A stretch of DNA of 56,598 nt from a virus. The stretch lies in the IMG/VR virus record IMGVR_UViG_3300032334_000481, positions 1 to 56,598 of that record; one strand, 5' to 3'. Of this stretch, positions 51,550-56,350 are shown in pieces. Every line of letters starts with the position of its first letter. The stretch's first letter is position 1. The notes beneath the pieces were generated by a model. The model made no database searches. It saw only the letters and a program-made list of their open reading frames with translations, and was not told the origin of the DNA. The translations under genes were made by a program, and so were the position numbers.

Positions 51550-51685
51550 ACCACACGCATATGCAATCTGCTTGTGAGTGTATACCATACGCATAGTCGA
51601 TTTGATTGTAAACATACACTATACGCATACCTTATCTGTTTGTCAAGTGGTACTACACGCATACCCGATATTTTTAGAGATGCAC
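51550..51685 (+). repeat. Four tandem 34-bp repeats (iteron-like)
   Basis: Units start at 51550, 51584, 51618 and 51652, at an exact 34-base period. Conserved core AC(C/T)A(C/T)ACGCATA, then a second conserved block (T)NTGNTTGTNA in units 1-3; unit 4 decays. The rest of each unit is variable. It looks like an array of protein-binding sites. Confidence 0.8.
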
Positions 51686-51710
51686 GCCCCGAAGGTAACA
51701 GTTTGATAAC
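51682..51710 (+). repeat. GC-rich intergenic repeat, copy 1
   Basis: GCACGCCCCGAA then GGTAACAGTTTGATAAC. Confidence 0.65.
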
Positions 51711-51743
51711 GAAACACTTAATAATGTGTGTTTATACTGGTAA

Positions 51744-51765
51744 TGTCGGTGGTCTTGTGTATAAT
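51744..51765 (+). promoter_or_regulatory. PafBC-type promoter 1
   Basis: TGTCGGTG, 8 bases, TATAAT. Only copy with G at the R position of the consensus TGTCRGTG-N8-TANNNT. Confidence 0.8.
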
Positions 51766-51792
51766 AGTAGTATCAAAAGAAATGGAAAATAT

Positions 51793-51927
51793 ATGTCATC
51801 AGAATCAAAAAAATACACCCTAGTAGAATACACCTTTGGTGGTCAGCGTGTCGTGTCTGCTATCCATCACCTAGACCTAATCAAGTTCCTAATTGAGAAC
51901 AAAGACGCTACTATAATCAAAAAGTAG
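51793..51927 (+). CDS. 44-aa protein, unknown
   Basis: Beta-then-helix pattern (KKYTLVEYTFGGQRVVSAIHHLDLIKFLIENKDATII), with possible small nucleic-acid- or protein-binding fold; not recognised. The start at 51793 follows promoter 1, with an AAAGAAATGG-type SD. Confidence 0.6.
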   Translation: MSSESKKYTLVEYTFGGQRVVSAIHHLDLIKFLIENKDATIIKK

Positions 51928-51929
51928 TT

Positions 51930-51951
51930 TGTCAGTGGTATCCCCTATAAT
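51930..51951 (+). promoter_or_regulatory. PafBC-type promoter 2
   Basis: TTGTCAGTG, 8 bases, TATAAT: a complete match to the longer consensus with the leading T. It begins right after the previous stop codon. Confidence 0.85.
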
Positions 51952-51986
51952 AGAATAATCAAACCCCTAAAAGAAAGAAATACTAA

Positions 51987-52157
51987 ATGAATATCTATTC
52001 ACTAATAATCACAGATGTAGCAACAGGCGTAGCCCCTATCTATGAAGTTCATAGTTGGGAAAAGGTTGAAGAAATTATCCGTTCCACTATGGAACTAACC
52101 AAGAATGAGTTTATCTTTGAAGTAGTAGGCAGAGCAAACTCTAAGTCGGTGAATTAG
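51987..52157 (+). CDS. 56-aa protein, unknown
   Basis: MNIYSLIITDVATGVAPIYEVH opens with two strands and a helix follows (SWEKVEEIIRSTMELTKNEFIFEVVG). No family recognised. SD AAAGAAAG upstream; transcribed from promoter 2. Confidence 0.6.
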   Translation: MNIYSLIITDVATGVAPIYEVHSWEKVEEIIRSTMELTKNEFIFEVVGRANSKSVN

Positions 52158-52159
52158 TT

Positions 52160-52327
52160 GTGGCTGATATCACTTATCTTGTTAGTCGTGTTGTTCGTAT
52201 GGGTAAAACAGTAGCCCCCTTTGCTATCGCAAAGATAAAAGCGTATGCGTGTAAGCGTTGCTATACAATCGCAAGCGTATCACTATTAGATAATAAAATC
52301 ACAGTAAAGAAATGTAGGTGTGTGTAA
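52160..52327 (+). CDS. 55-aa Cys-rich protein (zinc-ribbon-like)
   Basis: GTG start two bases after the previous stop. An N-terminal basic helix is followed by CKRC (C31, C34) and CRC (C52, C54) around a short beta stretch. This could make a four-Cys zinc site. The ATG at codon 14 is an alternative start. Confidence 0.6.
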   Translation: MADITYLVSRVVRMGKTVAPFAIAKIKAYACKRCYTIASVSLLDNKITVKKCRCV

Positions 52328-52401
52328 TGGGTATTGAAACAATCCTATTGTTAGCAGTAGCGTATCTATTCTTCAAGGATAAGGAAAAGAAGAATGACTA
52401 A
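52327..52401 (+). CDS. 24-aa membrane micropeptide
   Basis: MGIETILLLAVAYLFFKDKEKKND: one short hydrophobic helix with a basic tail. The start overlaps the previous stop (TAATG) and the end overlaps the next gene by 8 bases. The tight coupling argues it is translated. Confidence 0.5.
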   Translation: MGIETILLLAVAYLFFKDKEKKND

Positions 52402-52528
52402 GCCATTTATCTTCACAGGCTTAGGCTTATTCCTAATAACTGCTTGGTCATTCGTATCTCAAATACATTGGGGTAGTGTGATGGGTTGTGTAGCAGGATA
52501 TAGCCTAATGGATATGCTATTCAATTAG
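52394..52528 (+). CDS. 44-aa small membrane protein
   Basis: Two hydrophobic segments (FIFTGLGLFLITAWSFV and VMGCVAGYSLMDMLF) around a short loop. Last gene of the promoter-2 operon, directly before a terminator. Confidence 0.6.
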   Translation: MTKPFIFTGLGLFLITAWSFVSQIHWGSVMGCVAGYSLMDMLFN

Positions 52529-52569
52529 ATTGGTGGGTGTGTCGCTACTTGACATACCCCCAATTTTGG
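52529..52569 (+). terminator. Terminator after promoter-2 operon
   Basis: Stem ATTGG-GGGTGTGTC paired with GACATACCC-CCAAT (one bulge, one wobble), followed by TTTT. Confidence 0.7.
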
Positions 52570-52599
52570 CGTGCGTCCCAATTATAACAAAATGATAAC
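52570..52599 (+). repeat. GC-rich intergenic repeat, copy 2
   Basis: GCGTGCGTCCC, then AATTATAACAAAATGATAAC. Confidence 0.65.
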
Positions 52600-52643
52600 G
52601 AATAATGATAAATAGGTAAAATAGGCGTGTTTTAGGGGTCAAA

Positions 52644-52665
52644 TGTCAGTGGTAGGGTATACAGT
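52644..52665 (+). promoter_or_regulatory. PafBC-type promoter 3
   Basis: TGTCAGTG, 8 bases, TACAGT. Predicted +1 near 52672, four bases before the structured RNA element. Confidence 0.8.
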
Positions 52666-52675
52666 ATAAGTATAA

Positions 52676-52733
52676 AGCAAATGAGCCTTAGCAAATAAAC
52701 GAGAAATCGGTGAGCCTAAGCAAATAAGTTGCT
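52676..52733 (+). ncRNA. Twin-internal-loop structured element, locus 1 (5' leader)
   Basis: P1 AGCAA/TTGCT; loop ATGAGC facing CAAATAAG; P2 CTTAG/CTAAG; loop CAAATAAA facing GTGAGC; P3 CGA/TCG closed by a GAAA tetraloop. It fills the 5' leader of the 63-aa gene. It also contains two tiny MSLSK frames. Confidence 0.7.
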
Positions 52734-52764
52734 AAAAGTTTCCTACTAATGAAAGGGGTCAGCA

Positions 52765-52956
52765 ATGACTTACTATGATAACTATGATGATGACGCTCAA
52801 TACGCTAAGGAAGTGTATTGGGATAGTAAGGGTATGGGTTATCTAAACCCTGCTCCTGCTCCTGTTGTGTATGTGAGAGATACCCAATGTCCTACCTGTA
52901 AGCGTTGGGGTTCTGCTAAGGCAGTTGCTTCACACGCTACTAAGTGTAAGGCTTAG
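52765..52956 (+). CDS. 63-aa zinc-finger-like protein
   Basis: Acidic Tyr/Asp-rich start, Pro/Ala linker, then CPTCKRWGSAKAVASHATKC: C-x2-C-x12-H-x3-C, the spacing of a small zinc finger. Good SD GAAAGGGG. Likely nucleic-acid or protein binding. Preceded by RNA locus 1. Confidence 0.7.
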   Translation: MTYYDNYDDDAQYAKEVYWDSKGMGYLNPAPAPVVYVRDTQCPTCKRWGSAKAVASHATKCKA

Positions 52957-52961
52957 TATTT

Positions 52962-52988
52962 GGTGGTAGTATCACTACCCCAAAAAAA
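52962..52988 (+). terminator. Hairpin after 63-aa gene
   Basis: GGTAGT-ATC-ACTACC stem extended by GG/CC and TTT/AAA. No T tract follows, so termination would be weak or the stem only protects the end. Confidence 0.5.
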
Positions 52989-53019
52989 CCGCACGCCCGA
53001 TTTATAACAAAATGATAAC
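52989..53019 (+). repeat. GC-rich intergenic repeat, copy 3
   Basis: CCGCACGCCCGA, then TTTATAACAAAATGATAAC. Confidence 0.7.
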
Positions 53020-53052
53020 AAAATAGCAAAACACCCTAAAATAGCCCCTAAA

Positions 53053-53074
53053 TGTCAGTGGTTAGGTGTATAGT
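53053..53074 (+). promoter_or_regulatory. PafBC-type promoter 4 (leaderless)
   Basis: TGTCAGTG, 8 bases, TATAGT; six bases later the ATG at 53081, so +1 and start codon coincide. Confidence 0.8.
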
Positions 53075-53080
53075 GAAACT

Positions 53081-53194
53081 ATGAAAGATAAAAAGACAGA
53101 ACTAACCATAATGCTTGCCAAGTATGCGAGAGCAGGTATTCCCCTAACCCCAGCAGAGAGAAACCTAGTCAAGTATTTACTAAGTAAACAATAG
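53081..53194 (+). CDS. 37-aa basic protein, leaderless
   Basis: Helical, with TELTIMLAKYARAGIPLTPAERNLVKYLLS, resembling a fragment of a small DNA-binding or J-type helix pair; not recognised. No Shine-Dalgarno can exist, because the start lies at the predicted +1 of promoter 4. Confidence 0.6.
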   Translation: MKDKKTELTIMLAKYARAGIPLTPAERNLVKYLLSKQ

Positions 53195-53232
53195 GTAAAC
53201 AATTTGCGAAACACCCTAAAAACAGGCTCAAA

Positions 53233-53254
53233 TGTCAGTGGTTAGTGGTAATGT
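53233..53254 (+). promoter_or_regulatory. PafBC-type promoter 5
   Basis: TGTCAGTG, 8 bases, TAATGT: fits TANNNT but is a poor -10. Confidence 0.7.
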
Positions 53255-53295
53255 AATAATAGATAAATAAATAACTAATAAAAGAAAGGGTCTAA

Positions 53296-53415
53296 ATGAC
53301 TACTTATGAGATGAAAATGAGATACAAGGAACTTATGCGTATCGCAGAAAGCGAATGTATGCTCGCTAGTGAGTTTGATGAACTACAAGCGTTATTCGTA
53401 AAACTAAATAAATAA
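53296..53415 (+). CDS. 39-aa helical protein, unknown
   Basis: TYEMKMRYKELMRIAESECMLASEFDELQALFVKL: one long amphipathic helix or coiled coil. SD AAAGAAAGGG; follows promoter 5. Confidence 0.55.
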   Translation: MTTYEMKMRYKELMRIAESECMLASEFDELQALFVKLNK

Positions 53416-53423
53416 ATAATCTT

Positions 53424-53495
53424 CGTTAGATAATGAGCCTAATTAGGTGAGCCTAGAAATAGCAAATAAACTAATTAGCAAATAAGTATCTAACG
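53424..53495 (+). ncRNA. Twin-internal-loop structured element, locus 2 (intergenic)
   Basis: P1 CGTTAGATA/TATCTAACG (9 pairs); loop ATGAGC facing CAAATAAG; P2 CTAATTAG/CTAATTAG; loop GTGAGC facing CAAATAAA; P3 CTA/TAG with GAAA tetraloop. It lies between two genes with no promoter of its own, so it is probably inside the mRNA. Confidence 0.75.
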
Positions 53496-53543
53496 CCAAC
53501 AAAACTAAATAAATAATAATCTACAAAAAGAAATGAGAAATAA

Positions 53544-53954
53544 ATGAAACTAAAAACTTGGAAATCTACCCAAATCCTTCTATCACTTAGCGACTATCGC
53601 AAGTTCTATGCTTCTATCGCAGAATTGCCTATTAGCGAAAAGCATTCCCTTATTCATAACAAACTAATTGGTCTTAGCACTATTTACCTAAACTATGACT
53701 TTGAGAATGACACTATGCTAACTCAAAAAAATAGTGAATGGAAATACTCTGCTGAATGCGATGCGTTCGCTATGAGTGAGTTTGCTAAAACTAAAAAAAT
53801 GCTTGCTGAACTTGATGAGTTAGGCGTTCCAGATTATCATAACGGAATGCGTGTCAGTGATGGCGAAACTTATTTCTTAGGTTTTCTAAAAATGGAATGC
53901 GTGTTGCGTTCTCGTGTGTTGCTTGCTCACTCGTGGAGAATAGAGCAACGCTAA
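53544..53954 (+). CDS. 136-aa protein, unknown
   Basis: Largest gene of the rightward block. Mostly helical (WKSTQILLSLSDYRKFYASIAELPISEKHSLIHNKLIGL; FAKTKKMLAELDELGVPDY), ending KMECVLRSRVLLAHSWRIEQR. No family recognised. The leader AAAAAGAAATGAGAAATAA is shared with other genes here. Confidence 0.7.
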   Translation: MKLKTWKSTQILLSLSDYRKFYASIAELPISEKHSLIHNKLIGLSTIYLNYDFENDTMLTQKNSEWKYSAECDAFAMSEFAKTKKMLAELDELGVPDYHNGMRVSDGETYFLGFLKMECVLRSRVLLAHSWRIEQR

Positions 53955-53959
53955 TAATT

Positions 53960-53984
53960 TTTTGGTAGCAATACCAAAATTTTT
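53960..53984 (+). terminator. Terminator after 136-aa gene
   Basis: Stem TTTTGGTA-GCAA-TACCAAAA (GNRA loop) followed by TTTTT. Confidence 0.8.
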
Positions 53985-54025
53985 GCCGCACGCCCCCAGC
54001 GACACGCCCGAAAAACATTGATAAC
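53985..54025 (+). repeat. GC-rich intergenic repeat, copy 4
   Basis: GCCGCACGCCCCC, then ACACGCCCGAA, ending ATTGATAAC; the GC part is duplicated. Confidence 0.6.
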
Positions 54026-54069
54026 ACTATTGTTATAAAGGCATAAAAAGGTGTGTTTGTCCGCCTAAA

Positions 54070-54091
54070 TGTCAGTGGTTAGGTTTATACT
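54070..54091 (+). promoter_or_regulatory. PafBC-type promoter 6
   Basis: TGTCAGTG, 8 bases, TATACT. Confidence 0.8.
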
Positions 54092-54121
54092 GTAAGTAGA
54101 TAAAAAGAAATGAGAAATAAA

Positions 54122-54235
54122 TTGAGTAAAGATACTGCCGAATGCTCCAAGTGTGGAGTTGTTATTGAGTTCGCTACAAGCGAAGAGTTTGAGAAATTGG
54201 TTGATGAACACATTCACCGCTATCCACTAGGCTAA
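54122..54235 (+). CDS. 37-aa mini zinc-finger protein
   Basis: Residues ECSKCGVVIEFATSEEFEKLVDEHIHRYP: CxxC, helix, then HxH, a possible one-zinc fold. The TTG start at 54122 has the same leader as its neighbours. An in-frame ATG at 54110 would add four residues but has no spaced SD. The stop overlaps promoter 7. Confidence 0.6.
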   Translation: MSKDTAECSKCGVVIEFATSEEFEKLVDEHIHRYPLG

Positions 54236-54236
54236 A

Positions 54237-54258
54237 TGTCAGTGGTTAGTTGTATAAT
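54237..54258 (+). promoter_or_regulatory. PafBC-type promoter 7
   Basis: TGTCAGTG, 8 bases, TATAAT; starts one base after the previous stop. Confidence 0.85.
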
Positions 54259-54289
54259 TGTAAATAGATAAAAAGAATAGGAAATAAAA

Positions 54290-54451
54290 ATGGTTGGAAT
54301 TATCTGTGTGTATGATGGAACTAAGACTTGGGCTTACATCTGCCCTACTTGTAAAGAGTATGATGGTCTAATGGAAATTAGCAAGGCAGTCAAAGAGTAT
54401 GACTTTATTGCTGAAATGTATGCTGATGAAATAGCGTTTATGCCTAGTTAG
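54290..54451 (+). CDS. 53-aa protein with CPTC motif
   Basis: VGIICVYDGTKTWAYICPTCKEYDGLMEISKAVKEYDFIAEMYADEIAF: beta-hairpin with CxxC (18-21) plus C6, then an acidic helix. Possible zinc-ribbon mini-protein. SD AAGAATAGGAAA. Confidence 0.6.
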   Translation: MVGIICVYDGTKTWAYICPTCKEYDGLMEISKAVKEYDFIAEMYADEIAFMPS

Positions 54452-54457
54452 CATAAA

Positions 54458-54479
54458 TGTCAGTGGTATCCTGTATAAT
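54458..54479 (+). promoter_or_regulatory. PafBC-type promoter 8
   Basis: TGTCAGTG, 8 bases, TATAAT. It drives the three-gene unit 54508-55176. Confidence 0.85.
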
Positions 54480-54507
54480 TGTAAGTAAGAAAAGAATAGG
54501 AAAATAA

Positions 54508-54678
54508 ATGTTAGATAAAGAATTTGATACTTTTAGACTAATGAATGAACTAAGACTAAAAGATGGTGTTGCTGGTGAAAACCCTGTTGCCTATGCCTAT
54601 GGTCTATGTTTTGGACAACTAACTCAAAAGCAAAAAGCGTTGATTGCTCAAATTGTAAATAAGATGGAGAATAAATAA
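54508..54678 (+). CDS. 56-aa helical protein, unknown
   Basis: LDKEFDTFRLMNELRLKDGVAGENPVAYAYGLCFGQLTQKQKALIAQIVNKMENK; two helices around a loop. No family recognised. The stop overlaps the next start (TAATG). Confidence 0.6.
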   Translation: MLDKEFDTFRLMNELRLKDGVAGENPVAYAYGLCFGQLTQKQKALIAQIVNKMENK

Positions 54679-54950
54679 TGAAGTTCAATGTAATTAGTGA
54701 TGCTGGACACGCTTGGCTTGAAGTAAGCCTAGACCAATTTCCTAACGCCAAACAATTTGGAACTGGCTGTGGATACATAAATGGTAATACAATTTATCTT
54801 GAAGAAGACTTTGAAATGCCACAATTCTTAGGCGACTTAGTATTCAACGGAACTCCAATGAGCGAAATACAACTTAGCGAAATTGAAGTTGATGATGAAT
54901 GGTATGGCAGAAACTATGCTCGCAATGAAGACTTATTCTCAATAAAATAA
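54678..54950 (+). CDS. 90-aa acidic protein, unknown
   Basis: KFNVISDAGHAWLEVSLDQFPNAKQFGTGCGYINGNTIYLEEDFEMPQFLGDL then MSEIQLSEIEVDDEWYGRNYARNEDLFS. The strongly acidic beta-rich character resembles DNA-mimic or anti-defence mini-proteins, but that is only composition. The first half (GHAWLEVSLDQF) recalls small conserved phage proteins of unknown role. Confidence 0.6.
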   Translation: MKFNVISDAGHAWLEVSLDQFPNAKQFGTGCGYINGNTIYLEEDFEMPQFLGDLVFNGTPMSEIQLSEIEVDDEWYGRNYARNEDLFSIK

Positions 54951-54969
54951 ATAGTAAAGGAAAATAAAA

Positions 54970-55176
54970 ATGGTAAAAGTTGCTCTGGTAATCTCAACTC
55001 TAATTCTAGGAATTTTTAGTTTTGTAATTGCTGACGCTTATTCTTACACTGCCCTAATCAATTCTCAAGAGAGTTATCAAGTTCTCTCTGGTCAGTGGGC
55101 GTTAGTTGGAACTGAATTAGTAATCGGTTCGCTATTGCTGGCAGTTGGTTTCATAATCAAATCACGCAAACGCTAA
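54970..55176 (+). CDS. 68-aa two-helix membrane protein
   Basis: First hydrophobic helix VALVISTLILGIFSFVIADAY, short external loop with Ser/Gln, second helix LVIGSLLLAVGFII, basic end KSRKR. This fits a small holin or a superinfection-exclusion type protein, among other options. SD AAAGGAAA. Confidence 0.65.
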   Translation: MVKVALVISTLILGIFSFVIADAYSYTALINSQESYQVLSGQWALVGTELVIGSLLLAVGFIIKSRKR

Positions 55177-55183
55177 TCAAAAT

Positions 55184-55210
55184 AATTTTGGGGCTAACTA
55201 CCCCGAAATT
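55184..55210 (+). terminator. Terminator after 68-aa gene
   Basis: Stem AATTTTGGGG / CCCCGAAATT (10 pairs, one wobble) with loop CTAACTA, followed by T C C only. Confidence 0.7.
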
Positions 55211-55211
55211 T

Positions 55212-55244
55212 CCGCACGCCCCCGAATTATAACAGTTTGATAAC
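55212..55244 (+). repeat. GC-rich intergenic repeat, copy 5
   Basis: CCGCACGCCCCCGAA, then TTATAACAGTTTGATAAC. Confidence 0.7.
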
Positions 55245-55260
55245 AAAGGGTGTTTTGCTA

Positions 55261-55289
55261 TTGACAAATGGCGTTTTGTGTGTAATAAT
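55261..55289 (+). promoter_or_regulatory. Sigma-70-like promoter in front of RNA locus 3
   Basis: TTGACA (55261-55266), 16-17 bases, TAATAAT. The transcript would carry the RNA element about 30 bases downstream. Confidence 0.55.
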
Positions 55290-55321
55290 AGATATATAAA
55301 TAAATAAAGCAACAAAAGGAG

Positions 55322-55390
55322 CCACGACAGTGAGCCTAGCAAATAAGTCGAACATCTGTTCGAATGAGCCTAGCAAGTAAATGTCAGTGG
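55322..55390 (+). ncRNA. Twin-internal-loop structured element, locus 3 (overlaps promoter motif)
   Basis: P1 CCACGACA paired with TGTC-GTGG (one bulged A) of promoter 9; loop GTGAGC facing CAAGTAAA; P2 CTAG/CTAG; loop CAAATAAG facing ATGAGC; P3 TCGAAC/GTTCGA with loop ATCT. Confidence 0.7.
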
Positions 55391-55403
55391 TATCCCTTAT
55401 AAT
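55382..55403 (+). promoter_or_regulatory. PafBC-type promoter 9
   Basis: TGTCAGTG, 8 bases, TATAAT. Its first half forms one arm of P1 of RNA locus 3 in any transcript from upstream. Confidence 0.85.
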
Positions 55404-55430
55404 TGAACTACATAAAAAGAAAGATAACTA

Positions 55431-55598
55431 ATGAAGAAACCTAGAATGACAGTTGCCGAAAAGCGTTTTGAAACCCTAATCTCCAAGTTTGTATTTGTTG
55501 AGAATGGTGGAAGACTAATTGATAGCCCCCAGTGGAAAATGCTAAACAAGCAGACCCAAGACGCTTACATAACCCTAATCGCAACTAAGACACGCTAA
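55431..55598 (+). CDS. 55-aa basic protein, unknown
   Basis: KKPRMTVAEKRFETLISKFVFVENGGRLIDSPQWKMLNKQTQDAYITLIATKTR: basic start, mixed helices, several Lys/Arg; possible nucleic-acid binding. SD AAAGAAAG; driven by promoter 9. Confidence 0.6.
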   Translation: MKKPRMTVAEKRFETLISKFVFVENGGRLIDSPQWKMLNKQTQDAYITLIATKTR

Positions 55599-55605
55599 CC
55601 CTAAA

Positions 55606-55627
55606 TGTCAGTGGTTAGTTGTATAAT
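55606..55627 (+). promoter_or_regulatory. PafBC-type promoter 10
   Basis: TGTCAGTG, 8 bases, TATAAT. Confidence 0.85.
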
Positions 55628-55652
55628 TGAAATCTAAAGAAAGAAGAAACTA

Positions 55653-55751
55653 ATGGAAGATTGGAAAATGGCGTTAGCCGAAATTCAAAAGTCAATGAGA
55701 GAAGACTTTATCTCTCAAATCAAAACTTCAAAAGAAAAGGAAAATAACTAA
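55653..55751 (+). CDS. 32-aa helical peptide
   Basis: EDWKMALAEIQKSMREDFISQIKTSKEKENN: one amphipathic helix. SD AAAGAAAG; coupled to the next gene by TAATG. Confidence 0.55.
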   Translation: MEDWKMALAEIQKSMREDFISQIKTSKEKENN

Positions 55752-55912
55752 TGGAAGAATTCTACAAGAGCAGAGAAGAAGATTTTGCTAAGTGGATTGA
55801 AAAAAATCAAATGCTGATTGACAACAACTTATTTACAGCAAAAGAAATTTTTGAACACGCTTATACACTTGGAGCGTTGTATGAAATCAAAAGTAGAAAC
55901 GGAGAAATCTAA
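55751..55912 (+). CDS. 53-aa helical protein, unknown
   Basis: EEFYKSREEDFAKWIEKNQMLIDNNLFTAKEIFEHAYTLGALYEIKSRNGEI: two helices, acidic start. Translationally coupled on both sides (TAATG before; TAAAATG after). No family recognised. Confidence 0.6.
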   Translation: MEEFYKSREEDFAKWIEKNQMLIDNNLFTAKEIFEHAYTLGALYEIKSRNGEI

Positions 55913-55913
55913 A

Positions 55914-56114
55914 ATGGACATTAGAGAAAAGTTTACTCAAGAAGAACTAGAAGAACAGTTTGATGAAATGCTAGATGAAACTTATCCAGAATTCAAAATT
56001 GGTTATTCAACTTTTTATCCATCACAAATTTTAGCAAACTGCGACCCAATCGCTTATCAAATCTCTGTTGATGAATACATAGATTTTCTTCAAGAGCAGG
56101 AAGACGAAGAGTGA
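55914..56114 (+). CDS. 66-aa acidic protein, unknown
   Basis: DIREKFTQEELEEQFDEMLDETYPEFKIGYSTFYPSQILANCDPIAYQISVDEYIDFLQEQEDEE. The pattern resembles a small conserved phage protein type, function unknown to me. Strongly acidic. The start at 55914 is chosen because a longer reading from 55818 lies inside the previous gene in another frame. Confidence 0.65.
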   Translation: MDIREKFTQEELEEQFDEMLDETYPEFKIGYSTFYPSQILANCDPIAYQISVDEYIDFLQEQEDEE

Positions 56115-56170
56115 TAACTTTTTTTATTCTACTAACAGTTGTTTTGCTAGTAGTGTTTTTTATTAGTTGA
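56111..56170 (+). CDS. 19-aa hydrophobic micropeptide
   Basis: ITFFILLTVVLLVVFFIS after a GTG start that overlaps the previous stop (GTGA). A single transmembrane helix with almost no tail. Coding status rests on coupling and composition only. Confidence 0.4.
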   Translation: MITFFILLTVVLLVVFFIS

Positions 56171-56206
56171 TTTTGTGGGTGTAGTATTTATACTATGCCC
56201 CAAAAT
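56171..56206 (+). terminator. Hairpin after acidic/micropeptide operon
   Basis: GGGTGTAGTAT-TT-ATACTATGCCC with two wobbles, extended by TTTTG/CAAAA. No T tract follows. Confidence 0.6.
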
Positions 56207-56208
56207 TG

Positions 56209-56258
56209 CCGCACGCCAAATCTGCCTGGACACACGCACGCCCCGACACGCCCGAAAT
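56209..56258 (+). repeat. GC-rich intergenic repeat, copy 6 (expanded)
   Basis: Three CACGCC units (GCACGCCAAA, GCACGCCCCG, ACACGCCCGAA); the TTATAACA...TGATAAC half is missing. Confidence 0.55.
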
Positions 56259-56303
56259 CATTTAAGAAGATTAAATAATTTTCCCCGATTTCCTATTGCC
56301 AAA

Positions 56304-56325
56304 TGTCAGTGGTAGGGTGTAGAAT
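56304..56325 (+). promoter_or_regulatory. PafBC-type promoter 11
   Basis: TGTCAGTG, 8 bases, TAGAAT. Confidence 0.8.
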
Positions 56326-56350
56326 AGTATTATCAAGAAAGGAAAAACTA

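Larger units (their letters stand above)
51436..51792. other. 357-base gap with direct repeats and first PafBC-type promoter
   Basis: Holds the stem CAAAAT / ATTTTG (near 51472-51489), the 34-bp tandem repeats, one copy of the GC-rich intergenic repeat and a PafBC-type promoter. A reading frame through the repeats in phase with the next gene is not taken as coding, because the promoter lies inside it. Confidence 0.7.
55177..55430. other. 254-base regulatory gap
   Basis: Holds in order: terminator, GC-rich repeat copy 5, a sigma-70-like promoter, RNA locus 3 and PafBC-type promoter 9. No confident protein gene; a 16-codon GTG frame at 55331 has an AAAGGAG in front. Confidence 0.7.

Noticed and set aside
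51550-51685. CRISPR mini-array
   Set aside because: The conserved part of each unit is only 12-22 bases in two blocks, spacers are too short, and no cas gene is near. An iteron-like binding array fits better.
51574-51792. N-terminal extension of the 44-aa gene through the 34-bp repeats
   Set aside because: The PafBC-type promoter lies inside that frame, and the codons follow the repeat period rather than protein-like composition.
55348-55373. tRNA gene suggested by GTTCGAAT
   Set aside because: The surrounding sequence has no acceptor, D or anticodon arm; GTTCGA is one side of P3 in RNA locus 3.
52676-55390. Kink-turn identity for the repeated internal loop
   Set aside because: A kink-turn needs G-A pairs contributed from both strands after a three-base bulge. 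The CAARTAAR strand has no GA step.
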